A DNA stretch of 64,000 bases, from positions 3,808,289-3,872,288 of the forward strand of contig NC_031479.1 in assembly GCF_000006565.2 (NCBI RefSeq). The letters are read 5' to 3'. Source of the stretch: Toxoplasma gondii ME49 (lineage: Eukaryota > Apicomplexa > Conoidasida > Eucoccidiorida > Sarcocystidae). The position numbers and the translations under genes were made by a program. Shown one piece after another: positions 38,288 to 50,341 of this stretch (positions are counted from its first letter, which is position 1; each line of letters opens with the position of its first letter). Below the pieces are notes generated by a model. The model was not told the origin of the DNA, searched no databases, and saw only the letters and a program-made list of their open reading frames with translations.

Positions 38288-40291
38288 GCGTGATCATCGT
38301 GTTTAGTTTCTGGGTGTTGATGGCATCTGCGCATGTGACAGCTTTTTTTCAGTTTCATTTTTGCGCTTCTTCCGTGATGGGTTCGGTCTCTCTCTCCCCT
38401 TTCGATTTGCTTTCGTCTGTGTTTTTTCCTTTTTTCAGGCAATGTCTTCCGCGATGGCGATGCAGGCTGAGGATCCCAACGTATGGTGCACGCGCCCAAC
38501 CACAGGTGAGCAACGCGTTTGTGTCTCTTCCTTTTTGCACTATGATTTATTCGCCCCCAGATGCGCAATGCTTCGATTTTCTGTCGCTCCCTGCGTCTCC
38601 ACTTCGCTCCTTCGAGCCATCCTCCTTTTCGGACATATTTCGACTTTGCGTTTCGTCTGCCTTTCTCGGCCATGGTTGAAACGTGACTGCTCTGGTGGAG
38701 GCAGCGTCGATCTTCAGTGCCTTGGCTCCTTTTTCCGGCTAGCAACTTTATTTCTCTCGCGAGAAGGTCCTCTCTTCCTCTCGACGGTATTTTTCTTTAC
38801 ACTCTCAGCACAACAGAGCCGCTGCGTCTCGGGGCTTCTGTGCTTTGCGTCCTCAACCTTGTCCAGATGAATTTTGCACATGCGTTCACGTACGCTTGTC
38901 TTCACCATTCCCGCCATACCCCCACAAAGACACCAGCTGTTCCAAAACACTCACAATCATATCTGTAGGTACATATAAATATGGTTCATGTATATATGTA
39001 TGCGGGTGTTTAATCATGTGTATACGCATATATAAATACATTTGAAGAGCTGCATATATGCTGTGGTCCTGTGAACGAATGTCTTCAAGGTAAACATCCG
39101 TACCTCCGTATGAGCACTAGACGTTTGAATGTAATCATGTATCCGTATAAAAATAGTTATACAGTCATAACCGTTGTTCTATGCATGCCGAAACATATTT
39201 ATATATATATATACATAGATAGATAGAACTACCCACAAATACCTATATGTGTATATATATAAATATTATATATATATATATATAGAAATGTTTATATGTG
39301 TGTGTACTCTGTAGGTTTGTTTTGGGTTCTTGGTTGTTTTGTCCTCAGGTCGACTGCACTGTCTGCTTCGCGGAACGCTTCTTGAGGCGCCGCTGGCGGA
39401 CGCCCAGCGTGTGTGGATGCCCGTGGTGTTTTCGTATTTGCCCTGTGACGCCCGGGGAGGATTTTCCTCGGAGCCGGATGCTCGGCTAACGAGCGCCTGG
39501 AAGGGAGCGAAGTCCGCGGACCCCGCAGCCGGGGAGACGGCGACCAGAGGAGAGAGGGGAGTAACCGACATCTCTGCAGCGGACGACGAACTGGACGACG
39601 GTCGAGCAGATCCGAAGAAAGGACTCCTCGCTGTGAGCGAACTCTCTAAGCGGTGAGAAAAAAAGACAACCCAAATGACTAGGCGATAGAGACCCCGGGT
39701 TGCTGAGGTAGAGAGAGAGAGAAGGTGTGGGGATGCGAGAAACTGGAAAGGCAGAGAGAGAAAGTGAAAAGGCGCAGAAGGCAGAGCCAGGAAGACAGAG
39801 TGGAGGAACACAGGCGCGCAGAGAGAATATCGATACACCAGCTGGATTCAAGCAGAGAGAGCGCATAGAAACGAGGGATGGCAGAGCGGAGACGGGACTC
39901 CAATGAAGAAAAGAGAAGAAGCACAGTCAAGAACTCGAGGAGAGTGATAGAAAACAAGTAACCAAATTCAGCAAACACGGAGCGGAGAGGAGAGAATCGG
40001 AGAAGACACAAACCCTCATCAATCGCGACACGCAGCGAAGCAATTCTTTCGAACTAGGTCAGAACTGCATAACTGTATGCAGATACCGATCTACATAAAC
40101 AGATATATAGAATGATAGTTTCATTTATTTCCATGATTATATGTGTTTTCCTAATCATGTCTCTTCCTCGCTTTCTCTCCCTCTAGATATATATATATAT
40201 ATATACATAAATATCTGTATATTTTATGTTTTACTCTGTTCTTATTTATTCATAAATTTCACATAGTGACACACATATATCTACATATATA

Positions 40292-40335
<44 letters not shown>

Positions 40336-40884
40336 AGAGTCGGTGTCTGCTTTTTTGCTTTTTATCATCTGTTTGAGTTTCTGTTGTTACTGGTGAAAGG
40401 GTAGCTAGGACTCTGAGATTTTCTGCAACATCGGAGAAGTCAAAGTCGCATAGAGAATTTAGAGGAAGGGAACTGACGAAGGAAGATGACGGACTCGAGT
40501 GGAGGTGATAGTTGAAAGCAGTGGGTGAAGCCCCACAGAAGAGACAGGAAGTGAAAGAAGGTATAAACAGACAGTCTGCATTTCTTCAAGGCCTTGTCCG
40601 AGCACACTCCCAGTCCCCTCGCCAGGGAACGGCACCGTTTCAGGTCAGAAGCGTCTCCATGTTCCTGTCTCCTTCCTTCTGCGCTTTCGCCAGCCTCTTC
40701 GTGTCGGACATGCAAACGGTCGATGCAGGTGAGTTGCCTCTTCTCTATAGAATCTCCGCTGTTTTCAGAGTTCCTTCGCTTCTCCTTTCTGCGAGCCACC
40801 ATCGTGACGCTCGAGCGCGCAGCAGCAGCCCGTGCCTGGTCTCCATCGAATTCGCATGCAAATGACCGCACCTCTGTTTCTGCT

Positions 40885-40927
<43 letters not shown>

Positions 40928-41085
40928 TGCATTTCCTGTAGCAGATCAGATCAACGAATGCAATTTGTGCACAAATAAGGGTACACGTAGAGTTGTGCAT
41001 AAAGACACTGACTCAGTGATATATCAGACATCTGCCACTTCTTAAATTTATGTATGTATACATCTATATCTATATTTCATCCATA

Positions 41086-41144
<59 letters not shown>

Positions 41145-41291
41145 GTATATATATACATATATACAAGTAAACGTATGTACACATATTGGGCTTGTATATC
41201 TAAGCATAGTTGCTTGGTAACCAAACTCTGCTTCGCCTACATGAATGTAAAGACGTCTGTCTACATGTAAAGTGGATATGTGTATGCATGC

Positions 41292-41339
<48 letters not shown>

Positions 41340-43339
41340 TTACGGACGCGTTTCCTTGGCGGCTGCTGGCGTGGTTTTTTCAGATCCCTTGGCCATCATT
41401 CAGCCGTGGCACAGAGACACGAGCGCTCGCAGCCTGACTGTGCTCGTCCCTCTTTGCGACTTGAACGAAGCGAATGGACCTACTGAGCTTCTTCCTCGCT
41501 CTCACATTCTCTGCCCGTCCAAGGTGCGCCCACACGCAAACCGGAAGATGTATAAAACAACTCTTCCGAGGAAAGCGATGCCACTCAGTCGCCATTTCTT
41601 GTCTCCGTCTCTGTGTCTATCTGTAGATGTATACATATACTATATATACATATATATATGTATGTGCATGCGTCCGTATATACATGTATATCTCCACAAC
41701 CGTGTCTTTCTCTCTGAGTACCTATATATATATATATGTATATATGTATATATATATATATATATATTTATATGTATATATGTATATATATATATATGTA
41801 TATTTATATGTATATTTATTTATTTGCTTTGAGAGAGAGCTAGGGATCTATCTTTCATTCCATACTTGCGTAGATGTGGGGTCATGATTGTTTTGGGGAG
41901 GAGACGCGCGTCTGCCTGGAGACGGAGCTGCGCCTCGCCACTTTCGATGTGTTTGCGTGGCTGTGTCTGTACAGCTCGAGTGGGGTCTGGGGAGCGACCG
42001 CGCGTCTTCTTCCTTCTGAATCGGTGGCAGGAGTCGAGGGCGACGCAGATACGCCCGAGGATTGTCGCAAATCGATTTCTCTGTTTTTCGTCTCCTGCAG
42101 CCTGTCGGATGGAAAGAGAAACTCGACATATGGCGTGGTTTCTTCACGGGGCTCCTCTGCGCAACGGGCGGCTCTCTGCGTCCGACTCTGAAGGCAGGGG
42201 ACATCTTGATCTACGACTCTCGCGTTCTTCACCGAGGCCTGGGTACGCGTTTCTCCTCCTCAGTGCCTCTCTCTTCTTCACACTGTGTCTGACGCACCCT
42301 TTCTCTGTGTGTCGTCCTGTGTCTCTCTTCTTTCCTGCATATCTTTTCTCTTTTTCTACCTCTCCGGCTCTCTCCGCTTCTGTTTCTCTCTGTGTCGCTG
42401 CATCTGTGCCTAGCTGTCGCGCCTTCCCCTTCTTCTCTCTTCCTCTCTTTCTCTGTTTTCAGCGTATCTGTGCGTCGTGACAACTGCGTCGTCTCTTTGT
42501 CCTTCTCCGCGTTTGCCTCGCGCGACTTTCATCTCTTGCCTTCCCTCGTCTCTCAATGTCTGCCTGTCAGGTAACGCCACCTGGCACTCTCGTCCTGTCC
42601 TCGCTTTTCGCTATGACTACGAAGACCAGCCGCCTCCCGGAGAATACGCAAGTCAGTTCCTGCTTTTCTGTAGCTCAGGTCTGCTCTTTCGACTCTGCTC
42701 CTTTCGACCGGCTTCCCTGTCTTGTTTTTTCTGTTGCTGTCAACCTGCTCACTTCTCCTAGCCTGTTTCCTTCTTCACTCCTTCGATCCAGGTTTTTTGA
42801 GACAGTCCCAGAGCAAAAATCCAAGTTTGGAGAACCTTCCTGCTCCTTGGTAGCCTGGCGCATGTTGGTGAAATGCTGGTGTGTTCCCGAGGAGGAGAAC
42901 TGTTGGTCAGTTCCACGCTCCCTTGCGTTCAGCGAAAGAAAGGAGAAACTGAGACGTCTGCATGTCTCACACAATTCAAATAGATAGTGTTTTTCCTTTT
43001 CGTAATTTGGAATCTCCTTCGCTTCTAATCTTAGCTCTCGACCCGGTTTCCCTCATCTCTTTTCTTCCCCGATTTACCTGGTAGCGGCTTCCTCCGAGGT
43101 CCTCTCTCGTCATCCTCGATTGCCTATTTTCATTCGCACCCATTCAAAGAAGACACTCCGTGGCTCGCGCTGTCTCGCCCGCGCCGCCAATTCGTGTTCG
43201 GACCTGGCACCGTCATTTCTCGACTTTCGGTGTCGACCTTTTGTCTCTTTTGCGCTTTCCAGAACGGTGGAAGTCTCAGCGAACCTTCCTGTTTGGGCGC
43301 GCCGTCGAGCGCCTCCTCGGCCTGTACAATCAGCTCTGA
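35182..43339 (+). CDS. PhyH-family Fe(II)/2-oxoglutarate dioxygenase, membrane-anchored, 10 exons
   Basis: This is a phytanoyl-CoA dioxygenase (PhyH) family protein. Exons: 35182-35728, 36088-37048, 37730-37964, 38439-38505, 39349-39652, 40649-40728, 41384-41523, 42101-42242, 42571-42651, 43263-43339; 877 aa in this model. The iron triad is complete: His741 and Asp743 in QPWHRDT, and His822 in VLHRGLG, with Arg833 (11 residues later) placed to bind 2-oxoglutarate. The motifs [18 protein letters not shown] and AGDILIYDS support the fold. The start ATG at 35182 opens a Ser/Arg/Ala-rich leader; a hydrophobic helix at about residues 170-188 ([13 protein letters not shown], then LAWFL) should anchor the protein. 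Exon 3 could instead start at 37640, adding 30 in-frame residues. Exon 6 has acceptors 5 nt apart; only the downstream one keeps phase. The last exon ends in an amphipathic helix ([17 protein letters not shown]). Substrate unknown; membrane and organelle placement inferred. Confidence 0.9.
38191..38288. repeat. (TA)n tracts in PhyH intron 3
   Basis: Alternating TA at 38191-38207 and 38254-38288. Confidence 0.9.
39199..39285. repeat. TA and ATAG repeats in PhyH intron 4
   Basis: Alternating TA, three ATAG units, then more TA, ending ~65 bp before exon 5. Confidence 0.9.
40186..40332. repeat. (TA)n tracts in PhyH intron 5
   Basis: Alternating TA at 40186-40206 and a long tract at 40274-40332 with two short interruptions. 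Confidence 0.9.
40888..41338. repeat. Three long (TA)n tracts in PhyH intron 6
   Basis: Alternating TA at 40888-40925, 41089-41164 and 41296-41338, the last ending 45 bp before exon 7. Confidence 0.95.
41633..41820. repeat. TA/TATG-rich microsatellite in PhyH intron 7
   Basis: Alternating TA with regular TATG and TATT interruptions. Confidence 0.9.
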
Positions 43340-44441
43340 CTCAGTCTCGTCGGAACGTCCGGACGGCTTATATTCGGAGATAAACATATAGGCCTGGAAG
43401 GCTCTGGTGACGCCTTTTCCTTCCTCTTTCTTCTCTCCATCCGTTCGAGTCTGCTTGTTTGTCCCTTTATGTTCTTGTTTTTTTTATCTCCCCCAGTGGG
43501 AGCGCGTCTGTCAGAAATCATCATTTCACAAACTTGTCACGAGACAAGACAGACGCCTTTGCTCTCGTGCTTGTCTCGGCAACGGCTACGACCTCGTGTC
43601 TGTGTCCTCGGACTTCTTGACGGACTCCTCAACTTCGACCTCTTCTCTCTGCTTCAGCTCTTCGTGTGCCCACTATCTGCCTTTGCCCGCATGCAACTCT
43701 GCGTATACTGGTTTCTATATATACATCTATGGGTATCATATATCGACTTGGATTTCTCTCTCTATCGGCCTCTATGTAGATGTATGCATCTGTATACTCT
43801 TTCTATATGTATATGTATATTTATGTGTGTATGTATATGTTCTATCTTGTATCGAAGTGCGTGTATGAGTCGATACTTGTAGCGATTCGAAATCCAATGC
43901 TATTTCTGTCTACTGTGGACCCTGAGAAAGGCGTGTGCTTATCTCTGAATTTCAAGGCTTAATTATTTTCAATAAAAACGCGACTCTCATTGCATGCTTT
44001 TGCTACATGGTTTGGATTTTTCCTGGTGAACCGTGCGTTTTTCCGGTGTGTGTTTTCGGTGGGGCGAGGGTGGGTCTCCCCCAGAGCGAGGCAGAAGAGA
44101 CCAAAGCAGCAGATTCGGAAGATAGATAAATATATCTTGGATGATCGCATATTAGCGGCCGAACGTTGAAAAACGAAGTCCTAGAAACTCAAGCGAAATA
44201 AAGACAGTACACCCGTTGCAGGGAGATATATAGCCGAGACGGCAGAGAAGGGAGGACTTGACAAGAGGACAACAAGAAAAGAAGAGCAGCCGCATTCGCG
44301 CAAAAACGCGACAAGTTCTCAGAATTTAATGTAGAGAAAAAGGTGAAGAGAAGAAAAAGAAGAAACGAACCCCACCTTGGCAGATGACAAGTGAAGAAGC
44401 AACAGGAGGCAGAAAGAGAAGAAGAAAGCGGAGGAAGAAAC
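43340..44441. other. Convergent region between PhyH and EMG1, with a promoter-like element
   Basis: The PhyH gene and EMG1 end towards each other here. No recognisable coding exon is present. The notable content is a TRP-1-like element at 43363-43377, listed separately. TA-rich sequence lies around 43720-43850. Confidence 0.5.
43363..43377 (+). promoter_or_regulatory. TRP-1-like core promoter element
   Basis: ACGGCTTATATTCGG matches the TRP-1 element of Toxoplasma ribosomal protein promoters (TCGGCTTATATTCGG) at 14 of 15 positions, differing only in the first base. It lies 24 bp after the PhyH stop codon on the + strand, with no visible gene start downstream. The match is seen directly; activity is not shown. 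Confidence 0.5.
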
Positions 44442-47400
44442 TTAGAAAATATCCCAGAGTGCCTCGAACTCCGCGCATATGCTGCTGCAGCAAACCTGAA
44501 CGCAACGGGAGTGAAAGAGGAAGTCCATGGAGATTTACTCGAACATCGATCAGCGCCGTTTCGAGACAAACATTTAGTGAAAGTTCTTTTCTGCCGTCAT
44601 TTAACTTTCACACTGTGTGGGCAGGCGGAGCATACACAACTGCATGCGTGTCTCACTCCCGCGTGGATGCCTTGCAAGCTTCATCGCGATACGCTTACAG
44701 AGAAGATGCAGGCTGCTGTGCCCATCGAAAAGGCGCCCCATCCATCTTCCTTCGATTTGTCGAACGTACCCAAAGTCCATCCTTTTTGATGTACACCTGT
44801 CTACAGCTAAGCCGACACACAACGATGCAAATTTTGCCGACACCGATCCCAAAACGCAAACAGAATACCTCTAGACCAAAGCGATCGGGAGGACCATTGA
44901 CAGTCCTGTTTTTCCCTCGTTCATATACTTATATATATTTATATATATATAAGTATGTATTTACTCCTACACACATTTAGAGAAATGTTTATATAAATAT
45001 ACATGTGCATTTACACTGATCCTTTGTCTGCGTGTATCTCTTGATGCTCTTTGTAGTTGCCTGAGACAGGCTTCCCGTAGCAGTGGCGAGAGAGAGCGTG
45101 GTAGAAACTGGACGAATGACGAATACTCACTGCAGCTGTGAGACCAACCCCCGCAATCGAGATTTTGTCATCCACGTAGTCGCACTCGCCGGCTGCAGAG
45201 GAGCAGGAAACGGGGGAGAACAGAGAAAGCGAATCGAAAAGAGAAACACTACTCTTGAAACTTGCGAAGGAGCCCCATCCACAAACCTGTCACCAAAATG
45301 AGTCGTTTGGCCAATGCTGTTCCGTTATCGATACACGAATAGAAAATATGTGAGTGCTTGACTCTAAAAATGTCTATCTACCTATATATATGTATAAATA
45401 TATGTATATATATATATATATGTATATATGTATAAAGCTACTTGTATGTATAAAGACGCATCTGTTTCTGCATTCGACATGGTTGTTTTTTGCCATTAAA
45501 TACACATGTAAGTAGGCACTTCTGCTTTGCCAGATTTTCTGTTGCATACGTCGCCGTTTCCCCCCCTCCCCCCCCTCCCCTCGAGGCGCACACATGCGAC
45601 CGTGGATTCGGGGGCAGCGAACGACAGCCGCATGATTGAGAAGACGTTTCACATCCAGCTCGACCACTCCGACCTGGCGCCCCCAGAGATTCCACAGCAT
45701 GACTGCCCATCTCACACATTTGCGTGTGGACGACTGCACTCAGTGAGGCTCGCCAGCTGCGTCGCCCCCAGAGGAACGGAGGCAGACAGCGAGAGAGCGA
45801 AGCCGCCAGAGGAGGCCTGCTCAAGGTGGAACATCACGGCGAGAGAGAACAGGATGAAAGGCGAGTGTAAGAAGACGACTTGCGTTCTCCAGACGCGGGA
45901 CCAAGAGCTTGTCACTCGGCTTCGCTTTGCTCGCGACCTCACTTGGATCTGAATGCGCCACTGCGCCGACGACAAAGACAACTGGGGTATCCGTCTCCTT
46001 GAACCTCTGCACGAAGTCCGAAAGCGCCACACTCCGGCCCGACACCGTCAGCGCTGCATGCGATCCGAGAAAAGAGCGCCAGCTCCGAAAGTAAACATGC
46101 TGCCAGATCGAGAACCGAGCTACACTGGACACCAGCAATGCAGCCATCACGCTTCCACGCGACAAGCATCGACGCTTCTTCGTGTGGAGACAGAATTAGG
46201 ACACAGTCGGAAACGCCGCAGAGAGAGGCAAAGAAGACCTGAGTTCCGGTCTTGCGACGCGCGCGGTCCGCCAAAGAAGAAAGGAAGGATAGGGAAGGCT
46301 GAGTGCTCTTCAAAGAGAAGAACGTAGGGAAGCAGAGGGGAAAGCAGTGAGAAGATGAACAGAGAAGAAGATGAACAAAGCGAAAGAGAAACTCACCGAC
46401 TTTCACACTGTTGGGAGGAAGAAAGTTCGCGTGTTCATTCTTCACAATCTGACAAAGGAGGCAAACATAAGCAAGCAAAGCATTCCGCTGCCCTTGCGCC
46501 AAAGCGGACACTACGGAAACGACGAAAACGAAGTCAGGAAAGCGGCAAAACATAAAAACGTTTGGCCGTGACAAGCAACGTCCCAAACGGGGCTAAGCTC
46601 TCAACGAAATCACACAAAAAGGCTGCGAACACACACAGGCATATGTGTATATCTATCTGTCTGTCTACATATATATATATATATATTTATATATGAATAG
46701 ATAGAATTTGATAGATGGATAGATAGATTGATAGGTACATGGACAGGAAGTGGCAGGCCAATCTACAGAAATATATTCATATGGATATTTCCAATCAAAT
46801 GTATATATTAACGCAGATACACTATATAATATATATATATATATATATTTACATATATGGGCGCGGTGGTTCTGTATAGCGTGACGGCCTTCGCTAGAAC
46901 TCCTGGCAGAGTGTGCGCCTTCGGGACATCCAGAAGGACGGGTGCGCCTCCGGTAGACCAATGGCATGGAAGAAAGGATTTGGGCGAGCCTGGACCCCAA
47001 CTGGGGTGTGAAGGGATCTCAACGGTGTAGGATGTTGAAACACAGAGCTTCAGCTGCGAGCAGCGTCGCAAAGATCATGAGAGAGGTCCGATGCATTGGA
47101 GGCGGGACCTCGTTCGAGTTCTCTCACCTGCGCCAAGGTCACGTTTTTCTCGACCGCCTTGAGACGACGCGCGTACAGCAGATTGGCTGCATGCAACGCA
47201 AAAAAGGTGAAGAAGGGGGTGCCTCCCTTTTCCGAAGAAGAAGGCACAGACGCGACAAAAAGAGTCGAACACAAAGTGAGATGCGTGCAATCAACGAGAG
47301 GGCATGCGGCAGAAACGTCGACTGCGCCTTCGTCACGCTTGGACCGCGGTGGAAGGTTTGCTCTTGGAACGGGCGAGAGAAGCGGAATCGAACGAAGGCA

Positions 47401-50341
47401 GGCAATGCGAAACTCCAAATCCGCTGTCTCAGGTTTTCACACGCCAGAGAGAGAAAGTGACTGCGCTCTCGAACAGCAGAACTCGCTGATCGCAGACACG
47501 CAAGACGCGCGCTTCTTCATGTTACGCAGTGAAGACTGTCATTCTCTCGCCTTTGAGAAAGGCATCGATCGACCCGTTTGACTTTCGACAAAGGTGACTC
47601 CATGGACACAGGAAGACACCGACGTCTGCTTGTCTCCAGACCCCTCATAAACATATATGTATATATATATAGGCACTCCACTTAGATACCACTAAACAAA
47701 TATATATATATATATATATATGTATTTATATATGTAATGAGAGAAACAGATACTTAGCCGCTTGTCGAGAGAGATGAGCATCTACACCGAGAGAGACGTG
47801 TGACCTTGTATGTGTTTGAAGGCTTGAGATGTCGCGGAAGCAAAGTTGAACACAAGAACGGAGAAACGAAAAGAAGCGAGAAGGCGTTCTCACTCATCAG
47901 CTTCGCGAATTCTTGGTACGTCGGGGGGACTGTCAGGAGAGGAGAAATTTCGATCAGCTGTCTGTCGGCGGTTCGGATGAACACGCAGAGACGCCCTGCC
48001 TGAGAAGAGAAAAACGAAACGCATGCGACGAACTGCGAGGCGATAGTCTCCTAGGTCGTCAGCTTGACGAAGCAGACACGAACGCTTCATGACTCAAAAA
48101 ACGCGTGAGAACGGGTGGAGATGTGCAGCTCAAACACCGCTTACGCAGACGGACTTAAACGTCAGAAAAACGCGCAAGTCGTCACACGGTGCAGCCTGCG
48201 AGCGGAACGCACCGCGCAGAGTGGTCACCGCAGCCTTCGCAGTCTCGACTAAAGCAACAAGAAAGATCGAACAGACGAACACAAAACATGCGGAGAGAAA
48301 CCGAAGTGGAGAGATCAATCTCCAACCACGGTGACACTCCGACGATGAAGAGAAGACAGAATACTCGGCTCATCAGCGCGGAAAGAGCCGCGACAGAAAC
48401 AAAAGAGGCGACAAGGCAGTGAAGCTGTACGGATCGATGTGGAGTTTAAACAGTTCTTCACAAAGTCAACAAACAGCAAACCACCAATAAAACAAATCTA
48501 CATATAGAAATATATATATATATATGCGTATATGTGTGTATAGGTATATTAGATATACATATGTCTCTCTCTCTAGATATATATTTATATATATGTATGC
48601 ATGGATATAAATATGTGTGCATATATGTGTATATGTGTGTCTCTGTGTGTGTGCAAAGGTGCATGTATATGACCACTGATGTATTTAGCTGTGGACTTGA
48701 AGAGAAACTGTTGTTTTTGTGAGAGCGTGTATGAACTATTGGAATACGCATTATACATAAAATTGTTTCAGGAAATGTTTGCATGGATTCGAACGCATCC
48801 GCTTTGAGTCGCAGCTGTCGACCTTCGGGGTAGGCGCCCGAGGAGCCACCCCCCGTTCCTGCCTCGCTTGGTCTTATGTCAGTTTATTCTTCACGAAGAT
48901 AATCGACGAGGTAAATTGCAAACCACACATGAATCTCGGCAACGTCGCTGAGAGGGAGACGGACTCACGCGATTCAGTGGACTTTCTTGGAGGCTGAGGA
49001 GACAGTGATGGGCGATGTCGGGACGAACCTCCTGAGGGAGAACAACGACGAGAGAAGCGGAAGGCGAGAACCAGTGAGACAGCCGGCCAGACGCGATGCG
49101 AGAGGAGAGGAGAACTGCGAGGACGGCAACGTAAGGAGTCGAAAGCAAGGTCAGGAGACACAGACGAAAGAAACAGACGGGATTGAGAAGCGCACCGAGA
49201 CGCGCAACGCGAGGAGCGAGGGCGCAGCCAGGGAACCACAGAGACACCCGAGGAAACTCTGAACGCGGATGTGCCACCGACAGAACTGCGACAGCCAGAG
49301 CGGGTCTGGAAGAGCAAGGCAAGGTGGAAAAGAGGGACGCAGAGAATGCAAACAGAGATAGGCCTGCGAGCGAACGGGAGAGAGGAGGACTCAATCGCAA
49401 CAACGCAGGCAAACGGGGGCGCGAAACATGGAGAGCGAAACGTGAGAATGACCCGTGAGTTGGCGAAGTACGAAACGACAGGAATCAGGAGCAGAACTGC
49501 GTTAGACAAGACGAACGTCATCCTGACGCATCCGAAGGACACCGGAAGCAGAACGAGCGCGCAGAGAGAGAGAGAGAGCTACAACTGAAACAGCGAGTTC
49601 ACTCGTTCCGGACCTCTCATCTACATGGTGTGTGTCTAACGGTACGTAGAAGTTAAATGGGTGTGAAGCATGACTCATAACAGCAGAGTGGCGCATGCCG
49701 TTGACGATGCACTCTGGAAAAAGGGGGGAGACGAAACGAGAAGAACAGAAGAGCGAGGAATTCAGAAGCTCACGTCGCCCTGGCGATCGCACTTGCGCAG
49801 AAGCTGTTTGTGTTCGAGGCTGTTGAGCAGCTGAAGGCTTCTGTCTTTGCCTTGAGCGAGTTCGAGAGACCTACAAAAAAGCGTGGAGGCAGGAAGAACA
49901 AAGAGAGGAAATAGCCTGGCAAGGTCACACAAGGAAACAAAGAGGAAACAGAACCCAGCGGCGTCGGACGCGCGAAGAAGGAAACGCAGAGGAAGCGGAA
50001 GGAGAAAGCCGCAGCGAGACAGCACAAAGGACGAGAGACGAGAAGGAGCGTCTCCACATTGCGAAAACGCAATACCACCGGCAGAACGCGGAAAGATCTC
50101 AGGAGACTGAAAGGAACGTGGAAAAACAAATGAAAAGCGAGAGGAAAGAGCTCACCGACACGAGAAGCACAGAAAACGCTCCGGTTAATGTCGACAGAGA
50201 AACGTTTCGGAGAGCAAAAACGCAAAAATGCTCTTACGCGCCTTCGAGAACGACAATGACTCTTTGCCCTGTGAGGCGCCGCTCGCGCGTGGACGCAATG
50301 GCCTCTACAGGGCGCATGTACCCTCTCCCCTCGGCGTCCAT
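44442..50341 (-). CDS. EMG1: EMG1/NEP1 18S rRNA N1-pseudouridine methyltransferase, 9 exons
   Basis: EMG1 (NEP1) is a SPOUT-class methyltransferase that modifies a pseudouridine of 18S rRNA and is needed for 40S subunit assembly in the nucleolus. Exons in coding order: 50341-50238, 49870-49774, 49031-48969, 47999-47894, 47186-47128, 46448-46397, 46053-45943, 45192-45131, 44495-44442. Every junction is in phase and the product is 235 aa, close to the human 244 and yeast 252. Landmarks in order: QRVIVVLEGASLEL, RPDIAHHCLLSLQESPLNRAG, LCVFIRTADRQLIEI, VKNEHANFLPPNSVKV, VVFVVGAVAHS, YVDDKISIAGVGLTAA and AEFEALWDIF. The SAM-site segment (VVFVVGAVAH) is conserved. The usual R-I-P-R-T-F motif is replaced by T-V-P-P-T-Y (residues 111-116). 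The gene is compact in protein but spread over 5.9 kb by TA-rich introns. It diverges from NOC1. Confidence 0.95.
45383..45434. repeat. TA microsatellite in EMG1 intron 7
   Basis: Alternating TA with GTAT interruptions. Confidence 0.9.
45560..45580 (-). other. G-run capable of quadruplex formation in EMG1 intron 7
   Basis: The + strand has three runs of 7, 8 and 4 C separated by single T. On the - strand, which is the EMG1 sense strand, this reads as G runs of 4, 8 and 7 separated by A. Splitting the long runs gives at least four G-tracts, enough for a G-quadruplex in DNA or pre-mRNA. Confidence 0.6.
46667..46855. repeat. TA and GATA repeats in EMG1 intron 5
   Basis: TA tracts at both ends with imperfect GATA/GATG units at about 46686-46735. 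Confidence 0.85.
47650..47734. repeat. TA microsatellites in EMG1 intron 4
   Basis: Two alternating TA tracts, about 47652-47671 and 47699-47734. Confidence 0.85.
48501..48650. repeat. TA/TATG-rich tract in EMG1 intron 3
   Basis: Alternating purine-pyrimidine sequence of TA, TATG and TGTG units. Confidence 0.8.

Noticed and set aside
41085..41270. Open frames encoding Ile-Tyr repeats, here and at other TA tracts
   Set aside because: Translations of (TA)n microsatellites; not genes.
46960..47071. - strand exon-like segment with acceptor CGCTGCTCGCAG in EMG1 intron 5
   Set aside because: EMG1 exons 5 and 6 join in phase without it and give the family's full length.
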